64,000 nucleotides of DNA. Origin: Nocardioides kongjuensis (GTDB lineage: Bacteria > Actinomycetota > Actinomycetes > Propionibacteriales > Nocardioidaceae). A program made the position numbers and the translations under genes. Location of the stretch: positions 806,001 through 870,000 of the forward strand of contig NZ_JACCBF010000001.1 in NCBI RefSeq assembly GCF_013409625.1, read 5' to 3'. This document shows, piece by piece, positions 1 through 7,896 of the stretch; position 1 is the first letter of the stretch; every line of letters begins with the position of its first letter. The notes below the pieces were generated by a model that was not told the DNA's origin, searched no databases, and saw only the letters and a list, made by a program, of their open reading frames with translations.

Positions 1-1761
1 CTGCTCCACGAGTGGCTCGACGTGGCGTCGCTGTGCTCGCGGGAGCGGTACGCCGAGCACAGCCGCGAGACCTTCGACGCGGTCCTCGACCTGTCCGCCG
101 AGCTGGCCGCCGAGCACTTCGCGCCCCACAACGCGCTCAGCGACGCCCACGAGCCGCAGTTCGACGGCGAGACGGTGACGATCGTGCCCGAGGTCGGCGC
201 GGCGGTGCGGGCCTTCGCGCAGGCCGGGCTGGTGTCGGCGGCGATGGACGAGTCGGTCGGCGGCGGCCAGCTGCCGCACGTCGTCCAGCAGGCCTGCTTC
301 GCCTGGTTCCAGGCGGCCAACGTGTCGACGTCGGGCTACTCGATGCTGACGATGGCCAACGCCAACCTGCTGCTCGCCCACGCCTCGCCCGAGCAGGTCG
401 CCCGGTTCGTGCCGCCGATGCTCGACGGACGCTGGTTCGGGACCATGTGCCTCTCCGAGCCGCAGGCCGGCTCGTCGCTCGCCGACGTCGCGACCCGCGC
501 CGTGCGGCAGGCCGACGGCACCTTCCGCCTGTTCGGCAACAAGATGTGGATCTCGGGCGGCGACCACGAGCTGGGGGAGAACATCGTCCACCTCGTCCTC
601 GCCCGGGCCGAGGGCGCGCCCCCGGGGGTGAAGGGACTCTCGCTGTTCGCGACGCCGAAGTACGTCGTCGACGCCTCCGGCGAGAGGGGAGAGCGCAACG
701 ACGTCTCCCTGGCCGGGCTCAACCACAAGATGGGCTTCCGCGGCACCGTCAACACGGTGCTCAACTTCGGCGAGGGCCGGCACCTCCCGGGTGGCGCGCC
801 GGGCGCCGTCGGCGAGCTCGTCGGCGAGGAGGGCCGCGGCCTCGCGGTCATGTTCCACATGATGAACGAGGCCCGGATCGGGGTGGGCGCGGGCGCGGTC
901 GCCCTCGGCTACACCGGCTACCTGCGTGCGCTCGCCTACGCGCGGGAGCGGGTCCAGGGCCGACCGCTCGACGGCAAGGACCCGGCCGCACCACCGGTGC
1001 CGATCGCCGAGCACGCCGACGTGCGCCGGATGCTGCTGGCCTCCAAGTCCTACGTCGAGGGCGGACTCGCGCTCGTGCTGAAGGCCGCGCACCTGCTCGA
1101 CGACCAGCACACCCACCCGTCCGCCGAGGTCCGGGAGCGGGCGGGCGCGCTGCTCGACGTACTGACCCCGGTCGTCAAGAGCTGGCCCTCCCAGTGGTGC
1201 CTGGCGGCCAACGACCTGGCGATCCAGGTGCACGGCGGCTACGGCTACACGCGGGAGTACGGCGTCGAGCAGCTCTACCGCGACAACCGGCTCAATCCGA
1301 TCCACGAGGGCACCCACGGCATCCAGGCGCTCGACCTGCTCGGGCGCAAGCTGGTCCAGGCCCGGGGGACCGGCCTGCAGCTGCTGCTGGAGGCCGTCCG
1401 GGAGAGCGTCGACCGGGCCCGGGGGACGGGCGACGCGGTGCTCACGTCGTACGCCGACCGGGTCTCGGCCACCGCCGACCGCTTCGCCACGGCCGTGGCC
1501 GCGGCGTGGGAGTCCGGTGACCCCCGCGCCTCCCTCGTCAACGCGACGACCGCCCTCGAGGCGGCCGGTCACGTCGTCGTCGCCTGGACCTGGCTCGACC
1601 AGCTGGTGGCAGTCGGCGACCGCGAGGGTGCGTTCTACGACGGCAAGCGCGCGGCGGGCCGGTACTTCCTCACCCACGAGCTGCCCAAGGTCGGCCCGAT
1701 GCTCGACCTGCTCGCGAGCGGTGACCAGCTGTTCAACGAGGTGGACCCGGCGACCTTGTGA
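1..1761 (+). CDS. acyl-CoA dehydrogenase, large FadE type (5' end outside window)
   Basis: FAD-dependent alpha,beta-dehydrogenation of acyl-CoA thioesters, passing electrons to ETF. The frame is open from base 1 (LLHEWLDV precedes the GTG at 22), and this family normally begins further upstream, so the gene is cut by the window edge. Visible are the FAD/substrate motif CLSEPQAGSSLADV, the flavin-facing MWISGGDHE, and the C-terminal VHGGYGYTREYGVEQLYRDN block followed by NPIHEGTHGIQ. The Glu of that last block (codon 1306-1308) is at the usual catalytic-base position. After it comes an extra C-terminal helical domain (about residues 455-579 counted from base 22) typical of the roughly 600-residue subfamily. 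Substrate chain length cannot be read from sequence. It ends flush against the convergent gene that follows. Confidence 0.92.
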   Translation: MLHEWLDVASLCSRERYAEHSRETFDAVLDLSAELAAEHFAPHNALSDAHEPQFDGETVTIVPEVGAAVRAFAQAGLVSAAMDESVGGGQLPHVVQQACFAWFQAANVSTSGYSMLTMANANLLLAHASPEQVARFVPPMLDGRWFGTMCLSEPQAGSSLADVATRAVRQADGTFRLFGNKMWISGGDHELGENIVHLVLARAEGAPPGVKGLSLFATPKYVVDASGERGERNDVSLAGLNHKMGFRGTVNTVLNFGEGRHLPGGAPGAVGELVGEEGRGLAVMFHMMNEARIGVGAGAVALGYTGYLRALAYARERVQGRPLDGKDPAAPPVPIAEHADVRRMLLASKSYVEGGLALVLKAAHLLDDQHTHPSAEVRERAGALLDVLTPVVKSWPSQWCLAANDLAIQVHGGYGYTREYGVEQLYRDNRLNPIHEGTHGIQALDLLGRKLVQARGTGLQLLLEAVRESVDRARGTGDAVLTSYADRVSATADRFATAVAAAWESGDPRASLVNATTALEAAGHVVVAWTWLDQLVAVGDREGAFYDGKRAAGRYFLTHELPKVGPMLDLLASGDQLFNEVDPATL

Positions 1762-2148
1762 TCACGGGAGGGCGCAGGCGCCCAGTGCCTCCCCGAAGAG
1801 TGCTCCCCACGCGTCCTCGATGTGCTCGAGCCCGTGACCGTCGGCGAGGTTGGGGTTCGCGCTGCCCTCGCCGATGGTCTTGTCGCTGCGGGTCGTGAAG
1901 CCCTCCGGCCCGCCGTGCCCGAGCCAGTACCCGACGAAGCAGTCCGGGTCGAAGCCGGGCGGGAAGTCGGGGCTGTGCGCGAACTCGACCACCGAGATGC
2001 GTACCCAGCGGTCCGAGTGCGTGGCGCTCGCGTCGCCCTGGTCGGAGCGGCTGACGTTGTAGCAGTCATGGGCCGAGGCGGGACCAGCCGCCGCGACGAG
2101 CAGTGCCGTTGCGGCGGTCGTGGCGAGGGCGAGGCTGCGCTTCATCAT
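1762..2148 (-). CDS. small secreted protein of unknown function
   Basis: About 128 residues. The N-terminus (MMKRSLALATTAATALL...GPASA) is a clear Sec signal peptide with an AxA cleavage site before HDCYN. The mature part has three cysteines and many Asp/His/Gly residues, and I recognise no family. The ATG at 2148 is chosen because GGAG sits just upstream (reading CCGGAGCCACC before the start). A second ATG follows directly. The stop codon abuts the stop of the convergent acyl-CoA dehydrogenase with no spacer. Confidence 0.6.
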   Translation of the reverse strand: MMKRSLALATTAATALLVAAAGPASAHDCYNVSRSDQGDASATHSDRWVRISVVEFAHSPDFPPGFDPDCFVGYWLGHGGPEGFTTRSDKTIGEGSANPNLADGHGLEHIEDAWGALFGEALGACALP

Positions 2149-2270
2149 GGTGGCTCCGGTTGTCTCGGGCGGGAGCGTCGGCAGACGCCGGCACCTCGTC
2201 AGCCTGCTCGTCGCGTCGTCGCAGCGCACCACCGAAATCGGGCATCTGCCGCCTCGCCCCCCGGGTCCGG

Positions 2271-2744
2271 CTACCCGACCAGGCGCTCGAGGTTGTCGAG
2301 CTCGTTGGTGCGGCCCGCGACGATGCGCGCGGTCCACTCCTCGTCGTGCAGCCGCCCGCACTCCATCACGACCTCGGTCCCGGTGGCGGTGGGCTCGAGG
2401 GTGACGACGGTCAGGTGGTCGTACGGCTCGACGCCGGGCACGAAGTCGATCAGCGACACGTACGCCAGTCGGGTCGGCTCGGCGACCTCGGTGAACTCCT
2501 TGTGCGACGCCGTCGACACCGGCATCCCGGCCTGCTCCATGAACGCGACCTGCTCGGGTCCGGTCGCGGTCATCGTGTAGTCCAGGGAACCGCCCGGGCG
2601 CAGCTCGATCCGGTCGACGGTGGTCTCGAACCCGTCGGGTGCCCACCACGCCGCGATGCCCGCGGCGGTGGTCCACAGCTCCCAGACCCGCTCGGGCGGG
2701 ACGGGGAGGCTGCGGCGAAGGGTGACGGTGTGCTCGTCCTGCAT
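2271..2744 (-). CDS. SRPBCC/AHSA1-family ligand-binding protein
   Basis: 157 residues, the usual size of a single START-like/AHSA1 domain. The opening LRRSLPVPPERVWELWTTAAGIAAWWAPDGFET matches the first strand and helix of the fold (xVWxxWT...WW.P). It is followed by the expected R-P-G-G-x-x-x-Y-T strand and a final amphipathic helix. These proteins bind hydrophobic ligands or act as Hsp90 co-chaperone-like domains; the ligand cannot be inferred here. It is preceded by a GGAGGAGA-type ribosome site and stands alone. Confidence 0.75.
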   Translation of the reverse strand: MQDEHTVTLRRSLPVPPERVWELWTTAAGIAAWWAPDGFETTVDRIELRPGGSLDYTMTATGPEQVAFMEQAGMPVSTASHKEFTEVAEPTRLAYVSLIDFVPGVEPYDHLTVVTLEPTATGTEVVMECGRLHDEEWTARIVAGRTNELDNLERLVG

Positions 2745-2850
2745 GGTGGTCTCCTCCTGGATGGTGGTCTCTCACCCCAGGGACGGAGCCGGATCGGGAT
2801 CCTCGACATCGGCCGCGAGGAATCTTCTGGAGGCGGCCCGCCGTCGTGCG

Positions 2851-2856
2851 TAGCCT
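2851..2856 (+). promoter_or_regulatory. probable -10 element of a leaderless transcript
   Basis: TAGCCT lies 6 bases before the ATG at 2863, and there is no purine-rich ribosome site between them. That spacing is typical of actinobacterial leaderless mRNAs, in which transcription starts at the start codon. No convincing -35 hexamer was seen. Confidence 0.4.
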
Positions 2857-2862
2857 CGATCC

Positions 2863-3462
2863 ATGGGCGAGTCCTCCAGCATGTTCGAGGCGATCTACGC
2901 CGGAGCGGAGACCGGCCAGGCCCGGCCGCCCTGGGACCACGGCGCCGCCCGGCCACAGCTCGTGGCGTGGGCCGAGGAGCGGGACCTCGCGGGCGGTGGC
3001 CGCGAGGCCCTGGTGGTCGGATGCGGCTACGGCGCCGACGCCGAGTACCTGGCTCAGCGCGGGTACCGCACCACCGCCTTCGACTTCGCGCCGACCGCGA
3101 TCGCCGCCGCGCGGCGCAAGCATCCAGGGAGCACCGTCGAGTACGTCGTCGCCGACGTCCTGGACCTCCCAGACGAGTGGCAGGGCAGGTTCGACCTCGT
3201 CGTCGAGAGCCTGACCGTCCAGTCGATGCCGCCCGAGCAGCACCCGTCGGCCGCGCGTTCCATCGCCTCACTGGTCGGCCCGGACGGCACGCTCCTGGTC
3301 CTCGCGACCACCCGCGACGACGGCGTCGAGGTCGACGGACCGCCGTGGCCGCTCACGCGGGCCGAGGTCGACTCGTTCGCGAGCGGCGGCTTGGTCCTGC
3401 GCCAGGTCGAGCGGATCGAGAACGGCGCCTGGTGGCGGGCCGAGTTGACCAGAGGGGTGTGA
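2863..3462 (+). CDS. class I SAM-dependent methyltransferase
   Basis: 199 residues. Motif I is EALVVGCGYGADAEYLAQRGY (VxGCGxG, the SAM-binding glycine loop), followed by an acidic TTAFDFAPTAIAAARR strand (motif II) and VVADVLDLP (motif III). The start MFEAIYAG...PPWDHGAARP resembles the thiopurine methyltransferase-like branch, in which PPWD-type N-termini recur. The substrate is unknown. The gene appears monocistronic and is convergent with the DUF222/HNH gene. Confidence 0.75.
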   Translation: MGESSSMFEAIYAGAETGQARPPWDHGAARPQLVAWAEERDLAGGGREALVVGCGYGADAEYLAQRGYRTTAFDFAPTAIAAARRKHPGSTVEYVVADVLDLPDEWQGRFDLVVESLTVQSMPPEQHPSAARSIASLVGPDGTLLVLATTRDDGVEVDGPPWPLTRAEVDSFASGGLVLRQVERIENGAWWRAELTRGV

Positions 3463-3565
3463 GGGGCGCATCTGGCTCGCCAGCGGCCGCCATTGGCGCG
3501 GAGGTTTGCTTCCCTGTGGCGCATTCGCGGCGAACTGACGCACATACCCACCAACCTCGTTCAGG

Positions 3566-4993
3566 TCAGGTGGATGCAGGCGCGCCGACGTCGTAGCGGA
3601 CGTCGTATCGCGCTGGGTACACCTCGCCGACCAGCGTGCCGTCGGCCGTGCGTATCGGGTCGACCGCGGTCGTGCCGTAGCGGGACACGACCCGGAGCAG
3701 GCCGTTGGGTGTCTCCCAACGGTAGGCGCCCAATCCGAGCTGGCGGGCGCGGTAGGGGAGGTGGGTCTTGGCCCGGTGATGTCGGCGGGTGAGTGGGGCG
3801 TCGTTCAGGTCGCCGGTCTGGCCCGGTGGGCCGTCCTTGTCGTACGGCGTGACGTGGTCGTGGTCGAGACGGCGGGTGCGGGAGGCGGAGTGGGGGAAGA
3901 CGTCGCCGCCGGTGCGCAGGTGGGTGCGCTCCTTGCAGGCCGCGGGGTGCTCGTAGGCATCGACGGCAGCGCCGGCGTTGAGGTCGATGACCGGGTGCAG
4001 GTCGATGGAGCGGTGGCGCAGCAGGGCGGCGACCTGCTCGAGCAGCATCGGCCCGAGGTCCTCGACTCGGGCGACGCCGGTGGCGAAGCCGGCGAGGACG
4101 GCGGCGTCGATGTGGACGTAGACCGTGGCCCGGCGCGGAGCGCGGGCGGGCGTGGGTGCGGGGGCCGGGGTCGCCTCGGGCTCGCGGAGGCCTTCGAGGA
4201 AACGGACGGCGGCGTAGGGATCGGCGAGCAGCTCGACGGCGCGGGCGCGGAACTGGTCCATGGTCGGGACGTCGTCCTCGTCGTCGGGGACGTGCTGGTC
4301 GGCCAGGGCCCGGGCGACCTCTTCCACGCTGGTGGTGAACTCGACGGCTCCTGCGTTCGGGAGCCTGAGGGTGATCGGCTGGACGCCTGCCTGCCCGTCG
4401 AGGTCGGCGACCGCGTCGCCGGGGCGGCGACGGCGGGCGAACACGCCGATGCGGGCTTCCTCGGCGGCGATGCGCTCGCGGTGGGCGGCGGGGTCGGCCT
4501 CGATGATGCGTGCCTCGGCGAGCTCGATCAGCTTGCCCGGCGTCAGGTCGTGGGCCGCGGCGACGGAGATGTCGACGATCTCCACCGCTGCGCGGGAGAG
4601 CTTGCGCGAGAGGTCGGCGATCCTGCGGGCGACCCACACCTCGACATCGAGGCGCTGCACGCGCTCCCACAGCCGGGGGAGGCGGTGGCGCAGGTCGAGC
4701 GCTGCCGCTGCCCGGTTGGAGGTGGCGATCCACCCGGCACGGCTGGCGACGGCGAACTCGGCCATGCACAGCTCGGAGGTCTCCGGCGTGCCCTCGCCAC
4801 CGAGGCGCACGAGCCGGTCGCCACCCAGCCGGTGAGGTACGGCGCCCGGCTGGGTCTGCGGGTCGACCGAGTGCAGGTCGCACCAGGCCAGGAGGCGCAG
4901 CAGCCCGTCGACCTCTGCCTGCCTCTTGAGGCGCACGCCGGACTCCTCGGCAGCGAGCAGCTCCGCTGCGCTGAGGTCTCCTGTGGGCGTCAT
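3566..4993 (-). CDS. DUF222 / HNH endonuclease-signature protein (REP13E12-like)
   Basis: 475 residues from the ATG at 4993. An N-terminal DUF222 region, rich in Ala/Glu/Arg helices, runs to about residue 330. A C-terminal HNH-type segment follows with the pattern ACKERTHLRTGG...RRLDHDHVTPYDKDGPPGQTGDLNDAPLTRRHHRAKTH cut into its key parts: a Cys, the DHDH pair, and the N and HH residues. The family is multicopy in actinomycetes and in mycobacteria is known as the 13E12 repeat family; its role is unproven, though it is thought to be a nuclease or mobile-element relic. A perfect LexA-type box lies 14 bases upstream, so induction by DNA damage is likely. Confidence 0.8.
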   Translation of the reverse strand: MTPTGDLSAAELLAAEESGVRLKRQAEVDGLLRLLAWCDLHSVDPQTQPGAVPHRLGGDRLVRLGGEGTPETSELCMAEFAVASRAGWIATSNRAAAALDLRHRLPRLWERVQRLDVEVWVARRIADLSRKLSRAAVEIVDISVAAAHDLTPGKLIELAEARIIEADPAAHRERIAAEEARIGVFARRRRPGDAVADLDGQAGVQPITLRLPNAGAVEFTTSVEEVARALADQHVPDDEDDVPTMDQFRARAVELLADPYAAVRFLEGLREPEATPAPAPTPARAPRRATVYVHIDAAVLAGFATGVARVEDLGPMLLEQVAALLRHRSIDLHPVIDLNAGAAVDAYEHPAACKERTHLRTGGDVFPHSASRTRRLDHDHVTPYDKDGPPGQTGDLNDAPLTRRHHRAKTHLPYRARQLGLGAYRWETPNGLLRVVSRYGTTAVDPIRTADGTLVGEVYPARYDVRYDVGAPAST

Positions 4994-5006
4994 ACAGGTA
5001 TGGTAC

Positions 5007-5022
5007 TCGAACACATGTTCGA
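5007..5022. promoter_or_regulatory. SOS box (LexA operator)
   Basis: TCGAACACATGTTCGA matches the actinobacterial LexA consensus TCGAAC-N4-GTTCGA exactly, with 7-base perfect arms around CA. It ends 14 bases upstream of the ATG of the DUF222/HNH gene on the minus strand, where a repressor would block initiation. It also lies just past the 3' end of the convergent reductase gene upstream. Confidence 0.8.
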
Positions 5023-5024
5023 AC

Positions 5025-6014
5025 TCAAGCGGATCGCCGGGCCTGTGGAGAGCCCAGTCGCTCCCGCCCGTGCGGGGCGTGCCAGCCCGACTCGTCCGGC
5101 CCCTTCGGCACGATCCCGGTCGGGTTGATGTCCTCGTGCACGACGTAGTAGTGCTGCTTGATCTGGTCGAAGTCGATCGTCTCGCCGAAGCCCGGGGTCT
5201 GGAACAGGTCGCGGGCGTAGGCCCACAGCACCGGCATCTCGGAGAGCTTGTTGCGGTTGCACTTGAAGTGGCCGTGGTAGACGGCGTCGAAGCGCGCCAG
5301 CGTGGTGAACAGCCGGACGTCGGCCTCGGTGATCCGGTCGCCCATGAGGTAGCGGCGGTCGGTGAGCCGTTCCTCGAGCCAGTCCATCGCCGACCAGAGC
5401 CGGTCGTAGGCGGCGCCGTACGCCTCCTGGGTCCTGGCGAAGCCGCAACGGTAGACGCCGTTGTTGACCTCGGTGAAGACCTTCTCCATCACCTCGTCCA
5501 TCTCCTCGCGGCACTCGTCGGGCCACAGGTCCGGCGCGTCGGGCCGGTGGTGGTCGCGCCACTCGAAGAACAGGTCGTGGGTGATGGCCGGGAAGTCGTT
5601 GGTCACCAGCGACCGGGTCGGTACGTCGACCATTGCCGGGACCGTGACGCCGCGGTCGTACGACGGGTCGCGGGCCAGGTAGGCCTGCTCGAGGCGCTCG
5701 TAGCGCAGGACCGGGTCGACGCCGCCCGGGTCGAGGTCGAAGCGCCAGCTGCGCTGGTCGTGCGTCGGTCCGGCCAGGCCGAGGGAGACGACGTTCTCCA
5801 GGCCGAGCAGGGTGCGCACGATGATCGCCCGGTTCGCCCACGGGCACGCGCGCGCCGCGACGAGCCGGTAGCGCCCGGGCTCGACAGGCCAGGTCGGTAC
5901 GTCGAGCGTGCCCACGTGGGGATCCTGGCTGCGCCCGTCCTCGCGGGTGATGCGGTCCGGGACGTAGCGCATGTCGCGCTCGAAGGCCTTGCCCTTGGCG
6001 GCGTAGGCGGACAC
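5025..6014 (-). CDS. glutathionyl-hydroquinone reductase-type (YqjG/ECM4/PcpF) protein
   Basis: 329 residues, full length for the Xi-class GST fold. The redox Cys is in RLVAARACPWANRAIIVRTLLGLE (CPWA motif at the N-terminus of the active-site helix). The C-terminal half carries the family blocks EVNNGVYRCGFA, YLMGDRITEADVRLFTTL and FDAVYHGHFKCNRNKL. The enzymes reduce thiol-conjugated hydroquinones. Actinomycetes usually make mycothiol rather than glutathione, so mycothiol is the likely co-substrate (inference). A GTG start at 6014 is used. A small gene follows 8 bases upstream on the same strand and is probably co-transcribed. Confidence 0.88.
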   Translation of the reverse strand: MSAYAAKGKAFERDMRYVPDRITREDGRSQDPHVGTLDVPTWPVEPGRYRLVAARACPWANRAIIVRTLLGLENVVSLGLAGPTHDQRSWRFDLDPGGVDPVLRYERLEQAYLARDPSYDRGVTVPAMVDVPTRSLVTNDFPAITHDLFFEWRDHHRPDAPDLWPDECREEMDEVMEKVFTEVNNGVYRCGFARTQEAYGAAYDRLWSAMDWLEERLTDRRYLMGDRITEADVRLFTTLARFDAVYHGHFKCNRNKLSEMPVLWAYARDLFQTPGFGETIDFDQIKQHYYVVHEDINPTGIVPKGPDESGWHAPHGRERLGSPQARRSA

Positions 6015-6022
6015 GTCCCGGC

Positions 6023-6367
6023 TCAGTCCTTCTTCACCGCGTCGGCGATGTCGGCCGGGGTCGCGTCGACGTGGTCGGGGTCGGCCTGCGCGTCGATGTC
6101 GGTCACCGGCGGCGGCGCGGGCGTGGTCCGGGGACGGGGCTTCGACACGGGCGCCGGGTCGAGGCCGAGCTCCTCGGTCACGTTGACGGGCTCGTCGGGG
6201 GAGAACGTCGGCGGCTGCTCGGCGTCCCGGCCCTGCGCCCGGCGGGCGGCCGTCTGGGCGACGCCCACCACTGCTCCGAGCACCGCTGCCGGCGCCTTGA
6301 CGGCGGCGACGGTGATGCGCTTGATCGTGCCGATCGGGGCGAGATGGATCACGGGGAGCTCCTCCAC
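6023..6367 (-). CDS. hypothetical protein, Pro/Asp-rich tail
   Basis: 114 residues with a GTG start at 6367. The N-terminal 40 residues are amphipathic to hydrophobic (TIKRITVAAVKAPAAVLGAVVGVAQTAA), which could be membrane-associated. The remainder is acidic and proline-rich (KPRPRTTPAPPPVTDIDAQ) and looks disordered. I recognise no family. The 8-base gap to the downstream reductase gene suggests one transcript. Confidence 0.5.
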   Translation of the reverse strand: MEELPVIHLAPIGTIKRITVAAVKAPAAVLGAVVGVAQTAARRAQGRDAEQPPTFSPDEPVNVTEELGLDPAPVSKPRPRTTPAPPPVTDIDAQADPDHVDATPADIADAVKKD

Positions 6368-6453
6368 TGGTCGGGTCTCGGGGTCGCCCGGCCAGTACCC
6401 GTTGACGCAGGAGCCACCCGCGCCAACGGGTCCGTGTGGCAGGAGAGCGCCTC

Positions 6454-7389
6454 CTAACGGCGTACCAGTACCACGTCGAAGCTCGTCCCGGGAGGTGCGC
6501 CGGGCCCGAACGGCGGCGGGAAGCCGAGGTCGAAGCGACCGTTGACGGCAGCGATCGTGTCGCCCTTCACCGCCATCGTCGTCGGCACGTGGAACCGGTC
6601 GGAGGTGATGGTGCCGACCAGGGTGCCGGAGGAGAGGTCTCCCGACAGCGCGATCTCGGCGATCGTGTCGGCGAAGTTCTCGACCACGAAGAGCCGGTGC
6701 CCCTCGAGCTGGAGGCCGTCCGGCGTCCCCGGGACCAGCCCGCCGCCGGAGACCGGGATCGCGGTGCTCACGCCCGTGTGCGGATCGACCAGCGCGACGA
6801 TGCCCAGGTCGGTGTGGTTGACGACGAGGGTCGAGCCGTCCGGGGTGGCGTCGATGCCGTTGAGGCCGAACGTGCCCGGCGTGGACGTGCCGGCCGGGCC
6901 GGTGACGTGGATCGCCACGGGCGGACCGAACCCGCCCTCGCCGTACGGCAGCTCGTAGATGTAGGGCGAGAAGGTGTCGGTGAAGTACGCCGCCCCGGGG
7001 GTGAGCGCCACGTCGTTGGTGAACGCCGACGGCGGCCCGACGGCGACGTCGGCGACCTGGGAGCCGTCGCGGGTGTCGTAGACGTAGACGTGACCGCCGG
7101 GCCCGCCGGCGACGAAGAGCAGCTTGCGCGCCTCGTCGACCCGCATGCCGACCGCGGCCCGGCCCGTGTTGTCGACGAGGACCTGCCCCTTGCCGGTGCT
7201 CAGGTCGCCGCGGTAGATGTCGCCGTCGCGGAGCGAGCCGACGTAGAAGGTGTCGCCGGTCCCGATCGCGATCCCCTCGGGCTGGAAGTCGTCCGGGAGC
7301 GGCACGGTCGACGGTGCCGGCTTCGCCGCGGCGGGGACGGCGAGGAGGGCCACGGTCGCGAGGGCGAGGGGCAGGTCGAGCAGACGCAT
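6454..7389 (-). CDS. secreted SMP-30/gluconolactonase-like beta-propeller protein
   Basis: 311 residues. A short signal peptide (LLDLPLALATVALLAVPAAA) is followed by repeated blade-like segments: PEGIAIGTGDTFYVGSL, AVGMRVDEARKLLFVAGG, TNDVALTPGAAYFTDT, LNGIDATPDGSTLVVNHT and PDGLQLEGHRLFVVEN. This is the pattern of SMP-30/lactonase or NHL-type propellers. It is probably exported. Whether it is an enzyme or only a binding propeller cannot be decided. It lies 7 bases from the DUF3303 gene on the same strand. Confidence 0.7.
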   Translation of the reverse strand: MRLLDLPLALATVALLAVPAAAKPAPSTVPLPDDFQPEGIAIGTGDTFYVGSLRDGDIYRGDLSTGKGQVLVDNTGRAAVGMRVDEARKLLFVAGGPGGHVYVYDTRDGSQVADVAVGPPSAFTNDVALTPGAAYFTDTFSPYIYELPYGEGGFGPPVAIHVTGPAGTSTPGTFGLNGIDATPDGSTLVVNHTDLGIVALVDPHTGVSTAIPVSGGGLVPGTPDGLQLEGHRLFVVENFADTIAEIALSGDLSSGTLVGTITSDRFHVPTTMAVKGDTIAAVNGRFDLGFPPPFGPGAPPGTSFDVVLVRR

Positions 7390-7396
7390 GGCACGC

Positions 7397-7696
7397 TCAG
7401 CCGACCGACGCGATGAAGGCCAGCGCCTCGCCGGAGATGGCGGCCAGGTCGCCGACCTCGACGACCGGGACGACGTCCATGTCGAACCACGTGCCGAAGA
7501 TCGCCATGTCGCGCACGACGGCGTTGACGTCGTCCGTGGTCACGACGGCGAACCCGCCCCTGGCGTCCGCACGTCCGAGGAACTGCTCGAAGGTGACGGT
7601 CTCCGACGGCGTCCACTTGCCGAAGACCTGCAGGGAGCGGGCGATCTCGGCCTCGCCCAGGCTGGGCTTCGCCAGCCACGAGATGACGTACTTCAT
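7397..7696 (-). CDS. DUF3303-type small protein
   Basis: 99 residues starting MKYVISWLAKP, with the family-like block SLQVFGKWTPSETVTFEQFLGRADARGGFAVVTTDD in its two recognisable parts (GKWTP and GGF.VV..DD). It resembles the ferredoxin-like dimeric alpha/beta-barrel fold of DUF3303. The start at 7696 is fixed by a strong AGGAGG site 6 bases upstream. The secreted propeller gene follows 7 bases downstream, so the two form an operon. No function is known. Confidence 0.65.
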   Translation of the reverse strand: MKYVISWLAKPSLGEAEIARSLQVFGKWTPSETVTFEQFLGRADARGGFAVVTTDDVNAVVRDMAIFGTWFDMDVVPVVEVGDLAAISGEALAFIASVG

Positions 7697-7896
7697 GTCG
7701 ACCTCCTCGGGGAGCGGTCCGGTCCCTCTCGGGACGCTACGCCGCCGGCGCGTGCCCCGACATCCGCCATTTGGTGGCAATCCCGACGATGACCGAGGAT
7801 CGCCGAGCCTGCCTGCGGCCGCGTCGTACCCCTGTGTGATGCTTTTCGTTCGCACCTAGCAGGCCACATCACGACGACGGACACCGGGGGACAGGG

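Noticed and set aside
7697..7896. Hidden jetD/mksG or other gene upstream of jetA
   Set aside because: The 200 bp hold no credible start plus coding pattern and are far too short for a nuclease of about 400 residues.
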